Of a DNA stretch of 64,000 nucleotides, positions 1 to 13,400 are shown one piece after another; the stretch's first letter is position 1; each line of letters starts with the position of its first letter. The position numbers and the translations under genes were made by a program. Under the pieces are notes generated by a model, which saw nothing but the letters and a program-made list of their open reading frames with translations, was not told where the DNA came from and made no database searches. This DNA comes from Spisula solida. Its lineage: Eukaryota > Mollusca > Bivalvia > Venerida > Mactridae. The stretch spans positions 4,871,201 to 4,935,200 of the forward strand of contig OX365962.1 of assembly GCA_947247005.1 (NCBI GenBank), in the 5' to 3' direction.

Positions 1-1034
1 CGATATCTCCACGCCATAGAAAATAGATCTATGCTTTTTCAACAATAGTATGACCTGCATAAGAGAACATACATACCGTACATGATAAGTTTAGCATATA
101 TTTATGTTCAAGATGTCAAATCGGTATAGCACATTCCATTATCTATCGTGTTTACAAAATCATTAAAATAGTTCAGATTACACTAATAACCGTTACGAAC
201 CGTTCAAATAATGGCGACGTTCTATTCACCAACGAGAGATGTTACGTCAGTAATGTCAGAGGGATCCCGATTGTATCACAAAAGGTCAAGGTTTTAATTT
301 GCAGGGTCGCTATGGTTACGTAGAACTCTGACGTCAAACGGCTGTAAGATAACATCACAGAGAGCCATTATAACATAATACATAATAAAGTAGACAATCT
401 CATCAAATATTTACCAACAAGACTTCCAGTCGAACGCAGGTGTTGATATTTGGGAGATTCGGATTGAATTTCCATGACATTACTTCACCTTAATTGTTGA
501 AGTATATCGATTTTTATTTCCCCTTTTAGTGGAAACACGTGTTTATGGATAATGACGTCACTGTATCCCGCTGTGTTTGATATTTGTGACACACATTTTG
601 GTTGCCAAAAATATCCTTAATATTAGAGACGCCGTACAATGACGCCCTTAATTAGACAGATGGACGTCATTTATGAGACACTATGACGTATATAATTTGA
701 GAGTTGTATGAACATATAAACAAAACTAGAACGCGCTATATTAATGAGCATTATATATAAGCAATGTTCATGTATAGGTCTTATATATACGACTGAAATA
801 CGGGACATTCTCGCAACACAACAAAAATACACCAGAGATAATTGAATATTGAGTTTATAAATTAGTTAATTATATCTTCGTTCACCCCAATTATGTGAGT
901 GTAATGTAGTATAACACATTTTAATAGAAAATATCGGCGTCACTTGGTACATGAACACTTAGCTTCGACTTGGAATGAATCTAGTCCCTTCTCAATGTCA
1001 TTCGATTCCTGCTATTATCCATCGCCATAATTAT
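1..1034. other. AT-rich upstream intron or flank, no gene seen
   Basis: No coding exon was recognised. Two perfect cAMP-response-element palindromes TGACGTCA occur at 329-336 and 553-560, with partial copies near 243, 663 and 684. No promoter can be assigned. Confidence 0.5.
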
Positions 1035-1035
1035 A

Positions 1036-1264
1036 CTGTAAATTCAGAAAATTTCGCGAAGTCGAAATTTCCCGACTTTTTGTATTTTTTAAGTAGTTCG
1101 GGGGGGGGGGGGGGGGTTATTCTTCGCGATGTGTAAATTCAGAAATAACTTCATTCTGTTTCTTTACCGTCGTCGTTTAAGTTTGCGTACAAAGAAAATC
1201 GCCAAATTACAGATTTCGCGAATATAGCGAAATATTACCGTCGCGAAATTTGATAATTTTACAG
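1036..1264. repeat. MITE-like inverted-repeat element with G17 run
   Basis: It begins actgtaaattcagaaaattt and ends with the approximate reverse complement (aatttgataattttacagt), with 'ttcgcga' inverted inside. A run of 17 G lies at 1100-1116. Similar ACTGTAAA-bounded elements recur at 17371, 31588, 44037 and 52371. Confidence 0.7.
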
Positions 1265-1525
1265 TCTGCGAAACGAGCGGACACACCAGTCTTTCTCACA
1301 ACATAATTTACTTTGTTATTCAATTATTTTGACGAGACTTTTCGAGATCATGTGACTGACTAGTAAAGAAGAATGTGTACAATTGTAATGAAGAAATAAT
1401 AATGTCATTTTCTTTGTATCCTTTGTGAGTTCTTGTCATTTGCATTCAGATTGTTTTTCTGTAAGGAGGATGGACTAGATTTATAAAGGACAACTACACC
1501 TGCTCTGTAGTAAACATTTTTACAT

Positions 1526-3305
1526 TGATGATCTGATGACTGTATATAAGACAATGATGATCTGATGACCACTGTATATAAGACGTTGATGATCTGATGA
1601 CTGTATATAAGACAATGATGATCTGATGACCACTGTATATAAGACGTTGATGATCTGATGACCACTGTATATAAGACGTTGATGATATGATGACCACTGT
1701 ATATAAGACAATGATGATATGATGACCACTGTATATAAGACGTTGATGATCTGATGACCACTGTATATAAGACGTTGATGATCTGATGACCGCTGTATAT
1801 AAGACAATGGTGATCTGATGACCACTGTATATAAGACGTTGATGATCTGATGACCACTGTATATAAGACAATGGTGATCTGATGACCACTGTATATAAGA
1901 CAATGGTGATCTGATGACCGCTGTATATAAGACAATGGTGATCTGATGACCACTGTATATAAGACAATGGTGATCTGATGACCGCTGTATATAAGACGTT
2001 GATGATCTGATGACCGCTGTATATAAGACAATGATGATCTGATGACCACTGTATATAAGACAATGATGATCTGATGACCACTGTATATAAGACAATGATG
2101 ATCTGATGACCACTGTATATAAGACGTTGATGATCTGATGACTGTATATAAGACAATGATGATCTGATGACCACTGTATATAAGACGTTGATGATCTGAT
2201 GACCACTGTATATAAGACGTTGATGATATGATGACCACTGTATATAAGACAATGATGATATGATGACCACTGTATATAAGACGTTGATGATCTGATGACC
2301 ACTGTATATAAGACGTTGATGATCTGATGACCGCTGTATATAAGACAATGGTGATCTGATGACCACTGTATATAAGACGTTGATGATCTGATGACCACTG
2401 TATATAAGACAATGGTGATCTGATGACCACTGTATATAAGACAATGGTGATCTGATGACCGCTGTATATAAGACAATGGTGATCTGATGACCACTGTATA
2501 TAAGACAATGGTGATCTGATGACCGCTGTATATAAGACGTTGATGATCTGATGACCGCTGTATATAAGACAATGATGATCTGATGACCACTGTATATAAG
2601 ACAATGATGATCTGATGACCACTGTATATAAGACAATGATGATCTGATGACCACTGTATATAAGACAATGGTGATCTGATGACCGCTGTATATAAGACAA
2701 TGATGATCTGATGACCACTGTATATAAGACATTGATGATCTGATGACCACTGTATATAAGACAATGGTGATCTGATGACCACTGTATATAAGACAATGGT
2801 GATCTGATGACCGCTGTATATAAGACAATGATGATCTGATGACCACTGTATATAAGACAATGATGATCTGATGACCACTGTATATAAGACAATGATGATC
2901 TGATGACCACTGTATATAAGACAATGGTGATCTGATGACCGCTGTATATAAGACAATGATGATCTGATGACCACTGTATATAAGACAATGATGATCTGAT
3001 GACCGCTGTATATAAGACAATGATGATCTGATGACCACTGTATATAAGACAATGATGATCTGATGACCGCTGTATATAAGACAATGATGATCTGATGACC
3101 ACTGTATATAAGACAATGATGATCTGATGACCGCTGTATATAAGACAATGGTGATCTGATGACCGCTGTATATAAGACAATGATGATCTGATGACCACTG
3201 TATATAAGACAATGATGATCTGATGACCACTGTATATAAGACATTGATGATCTGATGACCACTGTATATAAGATATTGATGATCTGATGACCACTGTATA
3301 TAAGA
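1526..3305. repeat. 32-bp minisatellite (about 55 copies) with a 541-bp higher-order duplication
   Basis: The unit is gatgatctgatgaccactgt followed by atataagacaat, with recurrent variants: acaatg or acgttg, a 'ccgctg' form, and 29-bp units lacking 'cca'. The order of variants from 1591 to about 2120 recurs exactly from 2132, a 17-unit period (16x32+29=541 bp). Because 32 is not a multiple of 3 and the unit lacks stops on the minus strand, long repetitive minus-strand ORFs arise. They are not genes. Confidence 0.97.
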
Positions 3306-3893
3306 ACTAGATTCTACAATTCGATAGTTTCGGAACAGAATGTCCTCAAGTCCGAAAAGTTTCCATTTTTGGTTTTCAGCGAATTAAAAATCATATTTAG
3401 GTTTCAGTGTCTCAACATTCCAGTTTGACATGACGTACGGACGGAAGGGTGATAGAGAGGTAGCTAACCGTACATGTATACGTACACGTTGTATTTTAAA
3501 TTTGCTTGTGAAACAAAACGTAACGTGCGCGTGTAAAATCACGTGCCATTTTGAGCATGATTTCTTTATTAATCGATAATAGGTGAATATATAAATTCAC
3601 CGATTCCACGGGCGATGAAATATCTGTTTCCCGTGCATACGCATACATGTACCTGTGTGACGTAGTAGACATTTTATGTTCGTCTGTTACACGTCCGTAA
3701 CTTGTACAAACTAAACATACTATGGTGACGAGCTACCCAAAAGGAGGAAACACGTAGACGTACACGTTCAATTCCCTAGTCTTTCTATTGCTACATAACA
3801 CTTCGATTTGATCGCCTAAACCATACTTTGTCAAGTCATTCTCAAAATTAATCATACATTCATCAGTGTGACTTTAAACACACTAAAGGCTAC
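3306..3893. other. No feature recognised
   Basis: AT-rich intronic sequence between the minisatellite and a MITE. I see no exon and no repeat. Confidence 0.4.
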
Positions 3894-4300
3894 AAATCCA
3901 AGACGAAATTTGTCAACTTGGAAGACAAAAATAGCCGTGTTTTATTTTATACTGATTTCGTTGAAACATACCGCGACAAGTCCAAAGGAATATGTAAGCT
4001 TTCCACGAAATGAAATGTAGCATCCCTATCAGCACCTTGGTCGTTGTTCCAGCATCCTGTGAAACCTTGTATAGAAGATGGCTTGAAACTGTAGTCCGAT
4101 CGCATAAAACCACTCAAAAGGTTCCGCAGCGTGCTTCAAAAAAACAAAACGGCCCAGCTGCTTAAAAGATCCTATATATCATGGAAGCATCTAATTTTTC
4201 CCATAGACTGGAATATTTGCCGATAAAGAAATCGATAAAGAAATAAGATACTAACGGCTATTTTTGTTTTAAAAGTGAAAACAAATTTCGTCTTGGATTT
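3894..4300. repeat. MITE with about 45-bp inverted termini
   Basis: The left end aaatccaagacgaaatttgt and the right end acaaatttcgtcttggattt are reverse complements. The similarity continues to 'caaaaatagccg' on both sides. The element lies just upstream of exon A and has no coding capacity. Confidence 0.8.
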
Positions 4301-4385
4301 GCATCCTTAGGTAACGCCAAAGTCACGTGGTATTGCTACACTGTTAAACAGTCACATTTTCACATGCTGTCTTCTATTATTACAG

Positions 4386-4457
4386 GATATTCTAAAGAAC
4401 GAAGATTTCAGCCTAGATGATATGTTTGTATCATCCTTGGTGTCTGATCTATTAAAG
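4386..4457 (+). CDS. Guanylyl cyclase exon A: kinase-homology domain
   Basis: Acceptor ttctattattacag and donor GTATTG bound 24 codons beginning [14 protein letters not shown]. This matches the family segment 'DIL...LD.MF..SL..DL.KG' following the first kinase lobe. The exon starts and ends in phase 0. It is the first exon I can recognise. The preceding part of the kinase-homology domain (usually a TEYC.KGSLQ-like segment) was not found upstream. Confidence 0.85.
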
Positions 4458-7400
4458 GTATTGTCCACAGTCAAATCCTATAACATCAGGGCCCGTATTC
4501 ACAACATTTATAAGATATTGTGTTGCCTAATAAATTTATTGTTCTAAGTTTATTGAATAATTTTCGCGAAAATGTTAGTTTTTGTCTTATGTGGATATTT
4601 GTCTATGTATTTTAAAATGAAACCAGAATGTTCTAAGATAAGTCAAATATCTGTCGTCCAAGAAAATGTCTTTAGAAACTATCTCAGAAGCGTTGATACT
4701 ATGTCCGGACTAGGTAGCTGCATCCAAAAGTTGAAACAAAAACCTGTTATTTACTTTTTATCTATTTAAAGTTTATTGAGTTTATTTTGAAATATGTCAT
4801 AATTGTTTTGACACAAATCTGGAGTTCGATCAGCTCCTTGAAATGTCATATTTTTATGTTCATCTAGAGTACATTTAACGCTCAACATTTCTCTCTCTCT
4901 ATAGTTGAGTACATTTAACGCTCAACATTTCTCTCTCTCTATAGTTGAGTACATTTAACGCTCCACATTTCTCTCTTTCTATAGTTGAGTACATTTAACG
5001 CTCAACATTTCTCACTCTCTAGAGTTGAGTACATGTAACGCTCAACATTTCTCACTCTCTATAGTTGAGTACATTTAACGCTCCACATTTCTCTCTTTCT
5101 ATAGTTGAGTACATTTAACGCTCAACATTTCTCACTCTCTATAGTTGAGTACATTTAACGCTCAACATTTCTCTCTCTCTATAGTTGAGTACATTTAACG
5201 CTCAACATTTCTCTCACTCTGTTTAGTTGAGTACATTTAACGCTCAACATTTCTCTCTCTCTAGAGTTGAGTACATTTAACGCTCAACATTTCTCTCTCT
5301 CTAGAGTTGAGTACATTTAACGCTCAACATTTCTCTCTCTCTATAGTTGAGTACATTTAACGCTCAACATTTCTCTCACTCTGTTTAGTTGAGTACATTT
5401 AACGCTCAACATTTCTCTCTCTCTAGAGTTGAGTACATTTAACGCTCAACATTTCTCTCTCTATATAGTTGAGTACATTTAACGCTCAACATTTCTCTCT
5501 CTCTCTAGAGTTGAGTTCATTTTACGCTCAATATTTCTCTTTCTCTATAGTTGAGTACATTTAACGCTCAACATTTCTCTCTCTCTAGAGTTGAGTACAT
5601 TTAACGCTCAACATTTCTCTCTCTCTAGAGTTGAGTACATTTAACGCTCAACATTTCTCTCTCTCTATAGTTGAGTACATTTGACGCTCAACATTTCTCT
5701 CTCTCTATAGTTGAGTACATTTAACGCTCAACATTTCTCTCTCTCTATTTACAGGGCATGACATTTATTCACGACAGTGAAATATTCACACACGGTAACC
5801 TTAAATCCAGTAATTGTCTGGTAGATTCACGCTGGGTCTTAATGGTGTCTGATTTTGGACTTCATAAACTGGACAACGAGCGGTCGGAGAGTTTTACAGA
5901 CTTGAAGAAATATTATGATAGTAAGTACTGGTTATATAGTGAAACTCTGTGATCGTTTGATATTTGTGTATGATAGTAAGTACTGGTTATAAAGTGTAAC
6001 TCTGTGATCGTTTGATATTTGTGTATGATAGTAAGTACTGGTTATATATTGTAACTCTGTGATCGTTTGATATTTGTGTATGATAGTAAGTACTGGTTAT
6101 ATAGTGAAACTCTGTGATCGTTTGATATTTGTGTATGATAGTAAGTACTGGTTATATAGTGAAACTCTGTGATCGTTTGATATTTGTGTATGATAGTAAG
6201 TACTGGTTATATAGTGAAACTCTGTGATCGTGTGATATTGGTGTATGATAGTAAGTACCGGTTATATAGTGAAACGCTGTGATCGTTTGATATTTGTGTA
6301 TGAGAGTAAGTACTGGTTATATAGTGAAACTCTGTGATCGTTTGATATTTGTGTATGATAGTAAGTACTGGTTATATAGTGAAACTCTGTGATCGTGTGA
6401 TATTTGTGTATGATAGTAAGTACTGGTTATAAAGTGAAACAATGTGATCGTTTGATATTTGTGTATGCCAAGTAACACTAGAGTGAGCAGCACAGTTAGA
6501 ACATGGCTCTATTGGGCATAATATGGTATACTCTCTCAACGAATGTTCGGAACATACGCCATGTTAAGCAAAATATAGCAATGACCGATGTAGTTGGTGT
6601 CAATATTAATATGACCGATAATCAGCATTGCATTTAAATCGGTATTAATATTGTGTTAAGAGCTGTGTTCAGTTGAATATTCGATTAGTTGAAGTCGGAT
6701 GACTTCACGGAAATTCCACGGTCATTATACAGAGAGACATAGTGACGTCACTTGACTTTCAGTTCAAAGTCTAAAAATAGTTTTGAATAAAACTGCATAG
6801 AATATCATATGAAGGCAAACGACGTGTGTTTTGGTATGTTTCAATATACGTACAATACACTGTGCATGTATAATTGTCATGTTCAAAAATATAGTTTTTG
6901 TACAAATGCAAATGTAATCAATAATTTCAGAACTGATCTGGAAAGCCCCGGAACTACTGCGATCAGCTGCACGAGACCCCGCAGGGTCACAGAAAGGGGA
7001 CGTATATGCCTTTGCTTTTATACTGTATGAAATGATTGGTCGTAAAGGATCGTGGGGCGATTTGCAATATACCAGTCGAGGTAAGACGTCCCGCCCGACA
7101 CCTTTAAATACCACAAAACCCCCTTCAATGCCATCTCAGTAACAATGTGTATTAAAGTCTTAAGTTCTTAACGATGGAATTTAACACAAATATTAACTAG
7201 TCCCTTACACTTATTTCAATTCGTCAGACAATTCATTCTGTAAAGGATAATAAATCAGTCTAAAGATTGATGCTTACCCCATGTAAAGTGTCGTAAACTG
7301 GTATTTACAGCAACTAATTGAAATTTACGACATCGTAACGATAAAATCCTAATTCCGTTTTATCGGTAAAAATACCATTTTCGACGTCCGGTTTACGTGA

Positions 7401-10400
7401 TGGGTGGGGTAAAGCCGTCGAAACAATAGACAAGCGGTGTTAAATTGTCAATCAAACACTTAATATCTAGTCCTAAGTACCGAAAATGACCTACATTGGT
7501 ACATGTGCATGTACTTGATCGTGTGGTTCCTTTTTGGAGGAACCAATACCTATAATGATCTCCCTTATTGATACAGTGAAACAATATTGAAATTCCAATA
7601 CCACAATTTTCTGTTGGTAATCATTTTAATGTGCCTGAAAGTTTAAGATTTCTGTATGACTTTGTGCATACGTAAAATAGTAAAAACACACCGTAAGGTA
7701 TATAGATAAAAACAATGTTATTATTTTTCAGAAATTTACGAAATGATAAAACAAGGATACGAACTCAGACCGAATTTATCATTATTAACTTGTGAAACAT
7801 CTATAAAGTCGTGTATAAAGGACAGTTGGAGCGAGAATCCGGACCATAGACCGGACTTCAAGAATATAAGGCTTCGGCTTAAACAAATGCTTCAGGGAAT
7901 GTAAGTTGGATTCTTGCAAAAATTATCTCCCTTTATTAAATGCGCCTCTGCTTCCATAATAGTGTTTTTGCAAACGTCGCTCAAAGTGAAATATATAGAG
8001 AGGATCTATATCGACCGAGTTGTTAATTCATATAAACACAACATAACATTAATTGGTTTCTATAGTTCAAATAGAATCTTCTTAATATAACACTGATATA
8101 AAATGTTCTGCTGTTTTAAAAAGCTGAGTGCTGCCTCCACTGTTTGGTTTGCTATTACTAATATTTTAAGAGGGTGATTTGGACTAATGCTTATAAATAT
8201 GCAGAAATATGCAATTACTAGTGAATTTATTGGCGATCAAATTTAAGGAAAAGAATGACGTGGCCAATAAAATATTCTGTTGATTTTGTTGTGTGCCTAA
8301 GTTTTGGAGTGACATTGCATTGATAATTGTTTGTATCATGCAAATAAACTGTGAGATAATATGCTAGTACTGCTTGTATTATGCAAATGGTAATCTGTCT
8401 TCCTGGAATCACTTTTGACAACTGGCTGATTACTGTTTATCAATATTGATGAGAATATTTAACCAAGTGACTCAGTTTTTATCCCCTGAGAACATCCCTA
8501 CCGGTAACCGTGGTATCATTTTCCCGCGGTTCGATACCCCGGTACCATACGAAATACCGCTATTTTATCAACATTACCCTGCTTCTAAATATTTTGAAGT
8601 TAAACTGACGAGACAGCAAAGTTTACCAACCTGCTCTCCCAATTAAAACCCTTGTAATTAACATGTTACAATACTTACAATATGGCTCGATAACTTTGCC
8701 TCGAACACCCGTGAAACCTCGAACTGGTGTTTGGTTCCCTGCACAATGATGATGTACTTGTTATCATATACTGTAGATGGTTCCAACTATTTACCCGGTC
8801 CGATTTCAATTCGAGGCACCGTAGTGCTTCTGTATTTAGGTATAGAAATTAATTGGTATTGCATATTAATCTGTCTGTGATAATTATACAGATATCCCCG
8901 ACCATTTACATTACCATAATAGTGTGGATTAAATTAGTTATTCATCTAGGTTTTATATGACTTTATCCGTATTGTTCATACATCATACGATAAGATCTTC
9001 TACAGGTAGTATATTATATCAGAATTTCCATTCAATAGAGCCAGACCATCTACGATAGATATCAAAATCATGATGTTTATTATCGTAAGTGGAGTATAAT
9101 ATGCTGAGTGTAGGGAATGCCTCTTTGAATTGTATCACCAAATTTGAATTGAAACATATAAGATAATATATATCCGAAATTGATACAAAAGCCATGCGTC
9201 TCAATGAAGTGAATAGTATTCAATAAGCAGCCAAAAGAGTACAATAGCACATACTATTCCGGTGTGAATGCGTAGGTATACTCAAAGATCCGTACATTAT
9301 AGCAACAGTTTCCTCGGCATAAATAACACGATAGTAATAACTTTATAATTGAATCGCAATCTTAAGAAAAGTTTGAAAATATGTGAATTTAAACTGACAG
9401 AAAGATTTGGTGTCAACACTCGTCTCACAAAACTCGACCCAATACAGAACGAGTTCACTGTGTGTAGAACAATTCTTGGTAAAGTTCCCAGGACGCTCGC
9501 ATGAAAAGTAGCATGCTCATATTTCAAAAAGAATACGTACATCTAATTGGTTTGTGTTTTTTTATGGCAGAAAATCTAACATATTTGACAACATGATCGA
9601 TATGATGGAGAAGTATGCCAACAACTTGGAGAGTGTCGTGGCCGAGAGAACGGAACAACTGTCAGAAGAGAAGAAAATGACAGAAAATCTTCTTTTACGT
9701 ATGTTGCCAAGGTAACCGAACCGTTTATATCGTAAATCACAAATTATGTTTCCTATTTTTCTATGATATAACTACTCATGATTCTACTCTCTTTTCATGA
9801 GCTTTCAAGCGTACAAGATAATGAAGCATTTCGAGCTAAAAATGAAAAATGATGAACATGATATAAGTTGATACTAGTAATCATTTTGATGATAAATATT
9901 TAACCTAGTCGGTAGCCAGCCCATATACTATTGACCTTTCATTGTTTAATACTACCAACATTCCACCTCAATTCCACATATATGATTTATAGGTTATATA
10001 TATATGTACGCTAAATTCTTGTTTACAGAATAATAATAATAACAATAATAACGTTTGTATTATAGCTTAGAACATTTAACATGGAATCCTTGAATACCCG
10101 TGCTAATCCGTTGTCCAATCAGAGTTGTCATTTTAACTAATCAAAACGTTCTAACGGTACAATAACGAAAACACATGAAGATCAATGAAATGCTCTGTAC
10201 TGTATTTTTTTATTTAAGTAGATAATAGTCAGTTTGAAAATACGCACTCGTGATTTAAATTTTCCGCATCCGAACTCCTGCCCATGTTTTATTCACCGAC
10301 AAACTAGGCGAACAGAGTTTTTATTTCTATTCTAAATACGACAATATCCCGCACTATTTAACTGCGCGCATTCCATTTTCACCCATTTGACATTTAACAT

Positions 10401-13400
10401 AATTCCACGCTGAAATTGAGTTGCTTATTAGCTGGTACAATTACCTCCCTCGTTAATGGATACGACCTTCGTAATTTTCTGAAGGAAATAACACATTTTA
10501 AACATTGAAACAATTTTAATAACACGAGTATAGTGTATCTATTTCATGAAATGAAAAATATAAATGAATTGATTATCAGAAGTTTTTATGAATCTTAATT
10601 TCGAGAGTATATTGGAGTTTCTAAAAATAGATGCGTCATAGCTGTAACACTGGATACTCGTGCAACTCGTGGTCCGTTGATGTTTTTACTATAAAGTTTA
10701 CGTTCATTCATTTATAAATATGTCACGTGATACGGGGCGTAAATAGTAACAGCCAATTTGATACCATGTTTTATTGCGGTAATAATACATGGCCTGGTCT
10801 GCTCTATGTTTAAATGGATTAATCCGCAGATCGTGTTAGAATATCGTTTTTTGAGAATGCCTAAACATAGTTTTAGGTTGGCAAAATATTAGCGAACTAA
10901 GTAAAGTCGCAAGATTCGCTAATATTTTCACGTCGTAAACTTATTCACTTATACAGAAATCCGTTATATTTTTCCAGATTTGTTGCAGATCGATTAAAGA
11001 TAGGAGAGCCTGTGGTACCGGAAGTGTATGATTCTGTTACTGTTTTCTTCTCAGACATTGTGGGATTTACAGCTCTATCAGCAGAGAGCACTCCGATGGA
11101 GGTATTGTGATGTGTTTTATTATAACATTATAATGGAAACAAAGCGTTTTTAATCTTCATTTCGGTATTTCGTGCGACCCTGATTTCTCTTTGCGTCTTT
11201 CTTTTACTTTGGCTCCTTTTTGGTAATCTTGATAAATTTCAATGGGACAACATTTCGTGGTTTTAGTGAAACAGACTAATTTCTTGATATTCCATATGGA
11301 TATTCCATTGACATATTAAAAGTTTGGATTACGTACAAACAATTATACGACGTCAGTCCTAAATCGTTTAATGAGATACGCAAACAGTTAATATGGGGAA
11401 AAAATTACGGAATACCGTTAGGGCCATCGTGGTTACACACTAAAATCCAGAGGGCGACAATGCGACAGTGCGATAGCACGATGGCGACAATGCGACAACG
11501 CGATAGCACGATGGCGACAGTACGATAGTCATATCGGACCGTCGCCATCGTACCATCGCGTTGTCGCACTGTCGCCATTGTATTGTCGCACTATCGCGTT
11601 GTCGCACTGTCGCCATCGTATTGTTGCACTATCTCATTGTCGCATTGTCACCTCCGTATTATCGCGTTGTCGTACTGTCGCCATCGTATTGTCGCACTGT
11701 CGCATTGTCACATTGTCGCCATCGTGCTGTCGCATTGTTGTCTATCGTCTTCCGGTACACATGCGCACAACGTATTTTTTCCAAGATGGAGCCACTTTTA
11801 AAAATACTTTACAGTTCAGCATATAATTTGTCACAGATCGGGATTTTATGGAATACCGTTAGGGCGACAATGCGACAACGCGATTATACGATGGCGACAA
11901 TGCGATAATAAACAATATAACTACAAGCTATTACACAATATACTTCTAACGCAATATAACATTTTTCAATGGAAAATAGCAGATCGTCCAATCTATCATA
12001 TATGCGATGCAATTGATGATTATGAACATTTCTTTATCAAGTGTAGATAATTAGGTCAGTTTTGGAATGGAATTATTTATTCCTTTAAAAAATGTAAATA
12101 TCGAACAACGTAAAAATATATAATATAGTAATTCATTACAAAGAAGATTATGAAGAAATAAACTGCATATTCTTTATCATAGGATTTTGTATCTACAAAT
12201 CCAATATATTAAGCAAAAACCGGACTATTAACGTCTACACTACATCATTACTAAAAACAGAACTTAATATAATAATAAAATACTCAAAATCCAAAACAAA
12301 ATACAAAGTGACAGAGTGAGCTTTTGTGATCACTCTTCGTCCGTCGTCCGTCCGTCGTCCGTCCGTCCAGGCCAACATCCAATGGTTTATGAGGTTCATT
12401 CCGTCCATAATTTTAGTTAAATAAAGAAGGAAATCCACATAAAGTCGGTTTATGTGGAAAAAACCACATAAAGATCAAAGGAAAAGCCCCGTAAACCCCA
12501 AATGTTGGAACGTCAGTCCGTCAACAATTGGCTTGTGTAGACACTAGAGGTCACACTTTTAGCCTAATCTTTATAAAACTTGGTTACAATGATCATCTCA
12601 AGGAAATCTAGGTCAAGTTCGATATTAGGTCATATGGGGTTAAAAACTAGGTCACAAGGTCAAATCATAGAAAAACCTTGTGTAGTCACTAGAGGTCACA
12701 ATTTTGACTTAATATTTATGAAAGTTTGTCACAATAATCATCCTAACAAAATCTACGTCAAGATTGATATTGGGTCATCCGGGGTCAAAAACTAGGTCAC
12801 AAGGTCAAGTCATAGAAAAACCTTGTGTAGTCACTAGAGGTCATATTTTTATCTAATCTTTATCAAACTTGGTCACAATGATCATCTCAACAAAATCTAG
12901 GTGAAGTTTGATATTGGGTCATCCGGGGTTAAAAGCTAGGTCACAAGGTCAAATCATAGAAAAACATTGTGTAGTCACTAGAGGTCACAATTTTGACCTT
13001 ATCTTAATGAATCTTGGTCACAATGATCATCTCAACTAAATCGAGGTCAAGTTTGATATTTGGTCATCTGAGGCCAAGAACTAGGTCACTAGGTCAAATC
13101 ACTGGGCTTACATGCACTGCTACGACAGGTGAGCGACCCAGGGCCCTTTGGGCCCTCTTGTATATGAATCTGTATCAAACTCTTTCTATTAATACTATTT
13201 CAGTTTTTTTTTGTTTTATGTATTTATGTAAAAAATGAATTGAAATAAAATATAAAAAAGCAGAAAAAGACCATTCTGTGAGGATGATGATGTTGGACTT
13301 TAAGAAAAATGACAAGGTCAACATTCACTCACATCATCAGAAATCATTCAAAAATCAAACCGATATAATAATTGTTTTATTACATATACATGAACAAATG

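Noticed and set aside
1405..3294. Three overlapping minus-strand ORFs of 578-629 codons with SSDHHCLIYSGHQ-type repeats
   Set aside because: They translate the 32-bp minisatellite in its three frames. The same peptide cycle in all frames shows the ORFs come from a stop-free repeat, not a gene.
1526..3305. CRISPR-like regular spacing
   Set aside because: Units are contiguous with no unique spacers, and the window is eukaryotic.
6764..7114. Minus-strand 116-codon ORF opposite a cyclase exon
   Set aside because: Antisense shadow of exon 6931-7080.
11561..11908. Plus-strand ORFs with [14 protein letters not shown] repeats
   Set aside because: Translation of the fold-back minisatellite in several frames.
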